Shown in pieces: positions 53,964-61,459 of a DNA stretch of 64,000 nt (position 1 is its first letter; every line of letters begins with the position of its first letter). A program made the translations under genes and the position numbers. The stretch comes from Craspedostauros australis (lineage: Eukaryota > Bacillariophyta > Bacillariophyceae > Mastogloiales > Achnanthaceae). The stretch spans positions 2,790,001-2,854,000 of the forward strand of contig JAMXDE010000003.1 in assembly GCA_026770025.1 (NCBI GenBank). The letters are read 5' to 3'. A model generated the notes under the pieces. The model saw only the letters and a program-made list of their open reading frames with translations. It made no database searches and was not told where the DNA came from.

Positions 53964-55997
53964 TCAGACTTCCGGATAGACCATCTCCCAGGCCTGACGT
54001 TGGAAGATCTCCTTGGGTAGTTTGCTGGATTGCTGGCTGTAATGGCGCTGCAGGTACTTGAAGGTCTTCTGGTTGGGCAGGCGCAGGATCTCTGCCGATT
54101 CCCCGTTGACGGCCTCCATGACCTCGTGGGACAGGGCGATCTCCTCGCCGTAGTGCTCCTCCATGCGTGAGACGACCTTGTAGTGGAGCTCGCCCTCCGC
54201 GATGGGGAGGCCGGAGAAGAAGCAGAACTTGACGTAGAGTCTCCAGCACGCCGCGGATCGGACCTGCGAGGGGAGGGTCTCGAATTGCATCGGGTATCTG
54301 CGGGCCATGCCGTCGAGGAGGGACTTGTCGGGCTCGTCGAGGAGGGAGAGGAGGTAGTCGCGGTCCATGCCCCAGTTGGCATCCATCTCCTCCTCCATCA
54401 TGGAGAAGGAGGTGTCGTCGATGCTGGAAAGGCGCGAGATGCCGGATCGCTTGCGCTGGATGAGGGAGCCACGGGACAGGGGACCGCCGATGGCGGAGAG
54501 GTCGCCGCGCATGGATCGGTTGTGGGGGTTGTGGGTGAGGCCCAGAGTGCGCGAGGACTGGCCCAGCTGCGAGGCCAACGATGCCTTGCGGTTGTGATCG
54601 GCATCCGCCATCTCCCTGGGCAATCCCAAGGCCGACGGGAGGCAGAAGACGACGAGCGTTCGCAGTCCCTGCTGCACGCTGCCGGCGTAGAAGGGCGTGC
54701 CTCCGAGGATGAGCTTTCCAGTGAAGTAGCATCTGCGATTGCCGCCCTTGCCCGTGTTGCGGTGGTGGCGACCGACGGCGTAGTAGGCCATGCGACGGTT
54801 GTCCGACAAGCGGGCCGTCGCCTCGCCGTACGAGGATCTCATGGTGAGCTCGGATATCGTGCGATCGAGGTTGACGGCCTCTTCCTTCTTGACGGTGAGC
54901 GTGTTGAGCGGCATGGGGGAGGAGCGATCGCGTCTGTCCGAAAGCGAGGATTTGGTCTTTGGTGCATAACGCGGAGACTTGAACATGACCTGCTGCGGCG
55001 TGACCTCGACCTCCTCCTGGAAGGAGGCGACGGAGGCGCTGGATCGGCGAGCCATGCGTTGCTTGTGCCGCTGTCTCCGTCTTTCTGCCGGCGACGAATT
55101 GGATGTGGCGGACGGTGCGTCAGTGGTGCTGTATCTCAGCGACGATTTCCTCGTTGAAGGCGATGGGAAGACCGGGTCTGCCGGTCCCCCACGTTGTCTC
55201 TGCTGCTGCGTCTGTTGCGATTGATGGGCCTGTTGCATCTGTTGCATCTGCTGCGATTGATGGGTCTGCTGCGATTGATGGGTCTGGTGCGGCTGCGTCT
55301 GGTGGTCGCCTTCGGATGCCTTGGTTTCGCCAGCGTTGTGATGGTCGACATGGCCAGGAGCCTGCATGCGAGCAATGCCGAGAGGCGCCTGCTGCTCCTG
55401 CCGCACGGGCGTCGACGATGGGTAGCACTGGTTGAAGCTGTGGCTGTAGTTGTTGTGGCTGTTGTCGTTGTCATTGACGGTGATGTCGTTCTCCTCCTCC
55501 TTCTCATCGAAGGCGTAGAGGTTGCGCGGCTGGCAGGGCGAGCAGACCTCCGGAACAGCATCCCAGAACTGCTTCTGCTCGCCGGAGATGGTGGTGTCGT
55601 TCTCCTGGCAGTTCCACGCCATCTGAGCGTTGTTCCACAGGTTGGTGAGCGGCGAGGGAGTGGGCGCCACCTCCTCGTTGGAGGATGCCGACTTGGTGGA
55701 CTCCGTCCCGTGGCTGCCGGGCGTCTGCGACTTGGCGGACGGCTGCCGGTTGACCAGAGGCGTCTTGAACCAGAATGCGTTCTGCTCCACCTGCGACTGC
55801 TGCGGCTTCTTCAGCGCAGAGATGTCCGACGAATCGAAGGAGTGCGTGGGTCCCCACAGACCATTCTTGGATCGCGCAGCCTCCTCCCTCGCCTGCCGTC
55901 TTCGTCGTTCGCGTTCGGCCTCGTCCATGGGTTCGCACGGGCTCTGCAGCTTCTGCCAATGGCTGGTGCCGAAGAAATCGCTCACAGCTGTCGCCAT
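53964..55997 (-). CDS. Protein of unknown family with two Cys-Phe modules, paralogue B
   Basis: A single-exon gene of 677 residues. The N-terminal about 400 residues are low-complexity: a charged start (MDEAERERRRRQAREEAARS), then a His/Gln-rich tract (about 225-265) with HQSQQ repeats, and basic Ser-rich segments. Module 1 begins RRCYFTGKLILGGTPFYAG (about 420) and continues through LPSALGLP. It is interrupted by a Ser/Arg-rich insert of about 90 residues with RKRSGISRLSS, a likely kinase site. It ends YPMQFETLPSQ...CWRLYVK. Module 2 begins FCFFSGLPIAEGELHYK (about 592). The protein closes KEIFQRQAWEMVYPEV, matching the end of the third module in the neighbouring gene. The shared order and spacing show the two genes are paralogues. 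No enzyme motif is visible; a protein-binding role is only a guess. Confidence 0.82.
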   Translation of the reverse strand: MATAVSDFFGTSHWQKLQSPCEPMDEAERERRRRQAREEAARSKNGLWGPTHSFDSSDISALKKPQQSQVEQNAFWFKTPLVNRQPSAKSQTPGSHGTESTKSASSNEEVAPTPSPLTNLWNNAQMAWNCQENDTTISGEQKQFWDAVPEVCSPCQPRNLYAFDEKEEENDITVNDNDNSHNNYSHSFNQCYPSSTPVRQEQQAPLGIARMQAPGHVDHHNAGETKASEGDHQTQPHQTHQSQQTHQSQQMQQMQQAHQSQQTQQQRQRGGPADPVFPSPSTRKSSLRYSTTDAPSATSNSSPAERRRQRHKQRMARRSSASVASFQEEVEVTPQQVMFKSPRYAPKTKSSLSDRRDRSSPMPLNTLTVKKEEAVNLDRTISELTMRSSYGEATARLSDNRRMAYYAVGRHHRNTGKGGNRRCYFTGKLILGGTPFYAGSVQQGLRTLVVFCLPSALGLPREMADADHNRKASLASQLGQSSRTLGLTHNPHNRSMRGDLSAIGGPLSRGSLIQRKRSGISRLSSIDDTSFSMMEEEMDANWGMDRDYLLSLLDEPDKSLLDGMARRYPMQFETLPSQVRSAACWRLYVKFCFFSGLPIAEGELHYKVVSRMEEHYGEEIALSHEVMEAVNGESAEILRLPNQKTFKYLQRHYSQQSSKLPKEIFQRQAWEMVYPEV

Positions 55998-57517
55998 TGT
56001 CGTTGTTGTTTATATTATTGTTGCTACTGCTACTGCTACTGTTGCTATGATACTGTTGCTATGATACTGTTGCTATGATACACTATGATCTGCTTTGATG
56101 TGTCTTGCTTGGCTATGGATTGTCGGATGCAACCTTGTGGCTTCGTTGTTCGCACTGCTTCCGTTGGATGTGTGCAACTGCGGGGGATGATGGGACTCTG
56201 TGTGATACTATACGAGCACGCTGCGGGTATGGTACCATTCGGGTGCAACCTTTGACATCCACCTTTGGATGAGGGTGTGCTGCGAGTATGGTTGTTGCTT
56301 GCTGCCCATGATTATTGCTCTAATGTTGGTGTTGTCACTCACACTTGCACATGCATGTTCCTGCCACACCACTGTTTATCCCGGTTGCTTCCGATACCCA
56401 ACTCCGCTCACCAACCGCGAAGCGCACCCACAAATACTCGCGCTTCCTCCCAGTGTTCCACCTCGGCTCGCTGGCCATCATCGCGTCGGCGTGTCTGACG
56501 AATTGGGGTTTTCCCTCCTCACTTTTTGCCACAAATCCGACTGGCTGGATTATATAAGGTATACGAACATGAAGACAATTGAAATTCGATGAAGAAATTT
56601 GCTTACGGGAGTAACAGTCGGCCAACGGCGGCTCTGCACGTTCAAAGGGAGACGTGTCTTGTGAACACAATTCAGGTCACCAATGAAGCGACCTTTGCAA
56701 GTCTCAACCAAGTGAACTCTCCTGTGTTGTTCACGATGTCTTCTTCGTTGTGCTTGCGTTTCGTTTCAATCTCTATGCTCGTTCGATAGCACTCTTCTCC
56801 ATTCTTGTGAGGGAGAGAGAGCGCCCAGAGCAAACGGGACAACAATGGATGACCCTAACCGCCATGGTCGAAGTCAATCCCTTCCAACGCAGTTCCTCTG
56901 CGACCTGTAAGGTGCGACTATGATACAAATAGTAAGAAGAGAGTGATCGCATCCGCTACATACCCGCAGAAGTAACTGCAACAACTCCACATGGCGCCAA
57001 GCTATGTCCTCCGCCCGATTTAAACTTCACGTGCTGCAGAGCACCATAGGTCGCACTACCTTCCAAAACTGGGGATGGCAACTATGGACTCCGGAAGCAG
57101 ATTCTCCGAGCCTCCCCAGAGAGCTACACGCTGCTTTCTCTGCACCCAATCTAGGTTCGAATCAAGTCAAATGCTCTCTCGCTCTCTCTCTCTCGGGAGA
57201 GGATGACAAGATCACCACATCAGTTGGTTGCCCACACTCTCTTCCTATCACTTGCTTTCGAGCTGCGAGTATGATAATAGTATGTGATATAATACCTACG
57301 ACAAGTTCACTACAGCTCGATGATGACGTAACATACATAGCCGTACGCATGACTATAGTTTCCCCACAGAAATACAACTAGTAGGGGCTCGGGAGATGGA
57401 CGTCATCATCAATATGCTCATGCATTCCATTTAAACATTCATTCATCCATCCATCCATTTAGACTCGCATCTCTCTTTCTCTTGCTCTATTGATCCATTC
57501 ATCGTCGTCGTTCATCT
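55998..57517. other. Intergenic region
   Basis: About 1.5 kb upstream of paralogue B and downstream of the receptor-like gene. A 14-base tandem repeat lies in the leader of paralogue B (56041-56082). CT-rich (57167-57194) and ccat-rich (57443-57456) simple repeats are present. No gene is supported. Confidence 0.5.
56041..56082. repeat. 14-bp tandem repeat, three copies
   Basis: Unit gttgctatgatact, two perfect copies and a third differing at its last base, within about 85 bases upstream of the start of paralogue B. Confidence 0.9.
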
Positions 57518-60500
57518 CTAGACTTCCTCCTGATCGCTGTCATTCGTTCCGGGTGGTTTCTGGTCGTCGTCGTCGGTGTCCAACATGGCGCCGCTCTGTT
57601 CCTGCTCCACGAGCAGACTCAAACTGCGAGCGATGGCCCAATCGGCCGCCTCGCTGGCGCCCTTGGCTTCCTGCTCCGAATCCTGCTTGGACTGCTCGGC
57701 GATGGCCATCCAAATCTCCGCCTGCTTCAGCGCATCCTCCTCCTCCTGCATGCGTTTCATGCGCCGTTGTCTTCGCTCTTCTATCTCCTCTGCCGAGGTC
57801 TTGCCATCCGCAACGTCGGTGGAGGAATACCGAGATGCTGCGGCGACAACGCCGGTCCAGTCGCCCTTGTCGATCAGCTCGTCCAGCTCCGCGGCGCGTT
57901 CTGAATTTCCTCCCTTGCTCGTGCCGGCCGAGCTGGCATCGGACATCACGCCAGAGGCCAGGCGGTTGATCTCATCCGTGTCGGCAGATGTCACGCTGCC
58001 CTCGCTCATCAGCGCGGCTGCTTCTGACACGGCCTCCCAATCACCGTCCTCGATGGCCCTCTCGAGAGCAGACTGCCTGCGCTCCCTCTCATCCACGGCG
58101 CTGCTCCTCACAGGTGGGCGGGCGACCTGTCCGGTTCCCAGACTTCGTGACGAGACGTTGGGGAATTGGCCCGCCCCCTTTGACGATTCTGAGGAGTCGT
58201 TGCTCGATCGCTCCGAACCATCACGGCCACCGCCCATATCCAAGGCCCGCGATTGTGAGGCAAGAGCCGTGGTTGCGGCTGCTCCCAACGACAAGACTTC
58301 TGCGGCGCCACTGACGCTGGGAGCGGCACGCGCGGCCTTCACCTGCTTCTTGGCCTCGGCCTTGGCGGCCCGCTGCGATGTTTGCCGGGCTTTCTGCGCC
58401 ACGGCACGCTCCTGCATCGTCCGCAGGGTCTCGACGAGCTCTTCTTCGCGACCGCGGAACTGGAGCATCATCTCGTCAACGTTGTTGATCTCCTCAGGCA
58501 CCACGCGGAGAACAAGCTCCTCCACTTGCGCCTTGAGCTCCTGACGACGCAGTGCCTTCGATGGTGTGGATCCCATGGATCCGGAGACTGACGCTGATCG
58601 GTAGGTTCCGGACTCGCCTGTGCCAGATTCAGATGATCGTTCGCTTCCGCTGACGACCGATTGCGATTGCGAGGCAGCGCTCGTGGATCCCTCCGCCGCC
58701 TCGTATTTCGCAGCCGCGAGGACGACTCCCTCCCAGTCACCGGCATCCACCAAGTGATCGAGTTCGGCGGCTCTTGCCGCGTCGAGCGAGCTGTAGGATG
58801 TCCCGCTCTGTGATAATGAGGCACCTCCGGACAGTGCGCCCGACTGTGACGAATACGACTGCGAGTCGGAGGCGGCCGCGAGGATTGCTGCGGTGGCTCC
58901 GACGGCGGCCCAATCACCAGCCTCGATGGCGGAATCCAGATCGGTTCTCGTGACAGAGCCCTGTGATGGTTGCGATGTTTCGGTATCGAGTGCGTTCTTC
59001 TGATACGAGGCGGCACCGATGGCGGCGAGGGATGTGGCGCCCGCGATTCCGACCGAGTCGTCATCGAAGCCCAATCCATCCGCGCTGCCCGTGTTGAGCG
59101 ATGACACTCCCGCACTGCTGGACCAACCGGAAGATCCCGCGTTGGAAGAGGAGTCGTGGTCGTCCTGCGGCTCGGTCATGCGCGGATCCACCTTGCTGAG
59201 TTGCTGCGCGTCATCGGGACGCTTGGCGGGGATCTGTCCGTAGTTCGGCGTTCCTGCTCCCAGAACACCTGGCGACGAACGCTGCTGTTGCTGTGGAGCG
59301 GCTATGGATCTGGTTGGAGATGTCGCCATGGATTCTTCATCGTCAATGGACACGCCCTGTGGGGCTGGCTCCAGCTCGTAGGCTGGCTTGTCTGCTTCCT
59401 CATCGTCGCCTCGTCGCCTGGTGAGAAGCAGCAAGATTATGCCAAGGAACACTACAGATCCAACGACGATACCGGCAACAGCTCCGCCGCCAATGGTATT
59501 ACTACTACCTCCACCCGCTAGAATACGATCGTCCCGGCCGTTGAGGATGACGATGTTGGAGTTGGCGTTGACACCGTCCAGGGTGTTCTGCATCTCTCCG
59601 CTGTTGATGGCGGCAAGGAGGGCGACTTCGAACTCTTGTCCCGATTGCTCCGGGTTGGAAGTCTCGCCTTCGTTAAAGGTGAGGATCATGGGAGCCGTGA
59701 CGTTGCGGCAAAGGAAGGAGCTATTGACGTCGTCTGGGCATTCTGCAGATTCGCCGATGCAAAGCAGAATAGGATAGCGCGATTTAACACCACCAGAGTG
59801 GAGTAGAATATGATGTTGTGAAGCGGATAAAGGAAGGAGGAGATTGTGTGAGTTTGGTTCGATTTGCTCCGTGCGTGAGTACTCTATGGTACGTATTATA
59901 TGACACGAGAAAATGTATTTGTGCAAGACAGTTGCAATGCACAGACATAGCTTACCAGTGTCGGTGTAGACTGGATCTCCGGTTGGAACATTGACCGATT
60001 GCAGTCTGCGTCCGGCGGCAAGACGTCGCAGTCTGCGGTTGAAGTCAAGGTCGCTGAGCACCTGTGCGGAAAGACGGTCCATGGTGGTGATGAGGTCCTG
60101 GTTGTACGTGCTGGGGTCGACGTTGCCCGATGCTCCATCGACGACACCGATCTGGTAGTCCGCCGAGGCTTCAACGGTGGTGACCAAGGGACCGTCGGTT
60201 GGTGCCAACGTAGGCGAGCTAGTCACCTGTGCTGCGGCCGAAGGTGAAGTTGATGGGACTGCCGTCGGGCTGACGGAAGGTGAGGTCGTCGGAGCTCTGG
60301 TTTGGCCAGCGAACGAAGGGGCCGACGATGACGATGGCGATGCGGTTGGCACGCTGGTGGGCGAAGCCGACGGCTGCTGGGTTGGAGCGCTGGTTGGGGA
60401 CGCAGATGGAGCGCTTGAGCCCATTGGCGTGGGGCCCGATGTTGGGGATGATGTGGTCGGCATGATGCTGGGCATATCAGTTGGACCCGCGGTCGGAGCG

Positions 60501-61459
60501 GATGTCGGCGCTGCAGTGGTGACCGTCGGCAAGGCAGTCGGCGTCTCGGAAGCCAACGGAGTCGGTTCCAGCGTGTCTGTGGGGCTCGTCGGCGCAGAAG
60601 TCGTCGGCTCGGGAGTTGGGTTTGACGATGGCGTGCTGGAGGGGACCGAGGTCGGCGTTGACGATGGCACACCCGTCGGGGCCGATGTGGGTGAACCCGT
60701 TGGCTCCATGCTTTGCACTATGGTGGGAGCATCTGTGGGATTGGCAGTCGGGACGCCCGTTGGTTGTGATGACAGCTTGACGGTTGGCGCACTGGTGGGT
60801 GAACTCGTCGTCGGGGCCCCGGTTGGCGCTGCTGTCGGGCGGCTCGTGGGAGATTGCGTGCTGGTGTCCTCCGTCGGCCTTGCCGTTGGGGACGCGGTTG
60901 GCGACACCGTCGGAGCGAACGTGGCCGCGGTGGGCGGTTCCGTGGGTGGGAAGCTGGACAGGAAGTTCTCGATGGCGATGGTGGTGAACCGGCAGGCAAT
61001 GCCGAGGTATTCCTCCTGCTCCGGCGTGGGTTCCTCGCCCGATCCTGCTCCTGCGATGGAGATGCCGCGGTCGTTGCTCTCGCTGCAGCAGGAGGTGGTG
61101 ATGTTGTTCTCGCACAAGCAGGACAGGAGGTTGAAGTTGGACACGAAGCCCAGCGTCTGCGTGAAGGGCAGGTCCGACAGCTCGTCGACGCCAGCCAGGA
61201 AGGTGTCGTCCTCCGAGAGGCTCTTCATGAAGCCGATGTACTCGTCGAGCTCGATCTGCATGCTGCCGTCATCGTCTGCTGCTGCGATGGAAGCGTAGCA
61301 CAAAGTCGTGTTGACGGCGCCCTCCGGTCCCATCTGCTCGAGCGTCAGGAACATGTCTCGCGCCGACAGCGCAGGCACTGTTGCTCCGGTCGTGCTCAGC
61401 CATGCGAGGAGCATGGGCACGGCCAGCATTGCTGCGTTCGCCAACCCGTGGAGCTTCAT
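57518..61459 (-). CDS. Receptor-like membrane protein with PT stalk and GDW-repeat tail
   Basis: A two-exon minus-strand gene: 61459-59956 and 59742-57518. The intron is GT-AG and phase 1, and the product has 1,242 residues. A signal peptide (MKLHGLANAAMLAVPMLLAW) leads to an outer domain with an EF-hand-like loop (ADDDGSMQIELDEY, about 61-74) and several cysteines (LCEN, SCCS). Residues about 180-430 are a PT/PS stalk. A folded outer segment of about 120 residues crosses the intron (TDTECPDDVNSSFLC). A membrane helix follows (AGIVVGSVVFLGIILLLL), then RRR. The cytoplasmic part of about 550 residues is Ser-rich with five variants of a short repeat built round L-[DE]-x-x-[IV]-x-x-GDW-x-x-V-x-x-AA, and an Ala/Lys/Arg coiled region (KAEAKKQVKAARAAP). 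It may sense or anchor at the surface and recruit partners inside; function is unknown. Confidence 0.85.
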   Translation of the reverse strand: MKLHGLANAAMLAVPMLLAWLSTTGATVPALSARDMFLTLEQMGPEGAVNTTLCYASIAAADDDGSMQIELDEYIGFMKSLSEDDTFLAGVDELSDLPFTQTLGFVSNFNLLSCLCENNITTSCCSESNDRGISIAGAGSGEEPTPEQEEYLGIACRFTTIAIENFLSSFPPTEPPTAATFAPTVSPTASPTARPTEDTSTQSPTSRPTAAPTGAPTTSSPTSAPTVKLSSQPTGVPTANPTDAPTIVQSMEPTGSPTSAPTGVPSSTPTSVPSSTPSSNPTPEPTTSAPTSPTDTLEPTPLASETPTALPTVTTAAPTSAPTAGPTDMPSIMPTTSSPTSGPTPMGSSAPSASPTSAPTQQPSASPTSVPTASPSSSSAPSFAGQTRAPTTSPSVSPTAVPSTSPSAAAQVTSSPTLAPTDGPLVTTVEASADYQIGVVDGASGNVDPSTYNQDLITTMDRLSAQVLSDLDFNRRLRRLAAGRRLQSVNVPTGDPVYTDTGKLCLCIATVLHKYIFSCHIIRTIEYSRTEQIEPNSHNLLLPLSASQHHILLHSGGVKSRYPILLCIGESAECPDDVNSSFLCRNVTAPMILTFNEGETSNPEQSGQEFEVALLAAINSGEMQNTLDGVNANSNIVILNGRDDRILAGGGSSNTIGGGAVAGIVVGSVVFLGIILLLLTRRRGDDEEADKPAYELEPAPQGVSIDDEESMATSPTRSIAAPQQQQRSSPGVLGAGTPNYGQIPAKRPDDAQQLSKVDPRMTEPQDDHDSSSNAGSSGWSSSAGVSSLNTGSADGLGFDDDSVGIAGATSLAAIGAASYQKNALDTETSQPSQGSVTRTDLDSAIEAGDWAAVGATAAILAAASDSQSYSSQSGALSGGASLSQSGTSYSSLDAARAAELDHLVDAGDWEGVVLAAAKYEAAEGSTSAASQSQSVVSGSERSSESGTGESGTYRSASVSGSMGSTPSKALRRQELKAQVEELVLRVVPEEINNVDEMMLQFRGREEELVETLRTMQERAVAQKARQTSQRAAKAEAKKQVKAARAAPSVSGAAEVLSLGAAATTALASQSRALDMGGGRDGSERSSNDSSESSKGAGQFPNVSSRSLGTGQVARPPVRSSAVDERERRQSALERAIEDGDWEAVSEAAALMSEGSVTSADTDEINRLASGVMSDASSAGTSKGGNSERAAELDELIDKGDWTGVVAAASRYSSTDVADGKTSAEEIEERRQRRMKRMQEEEDALKQAEIWMAIAEQSKQDSEQEAKGASEAADWAIARSLSLLVEQEQSGAMLDTDDDDQKPPGTNDSDQEEV

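Noticed and set aside
54183-55157. 324-codon plus-strand ORF
   Set aside because: Antisense of paralogue B, whose modules match the neighbouring gene.
57138-57172. ggttcgaatc resembling a tRNA T loop
   Set aside because: The flanking bases do not form a T stem and no acceptor or anticodon arms can be found.
60177-61298. 373-codon plus-strand ORF rich in Val and Gly
   Set aside because: Antisense of the PT stalk of the receptor-like gene.
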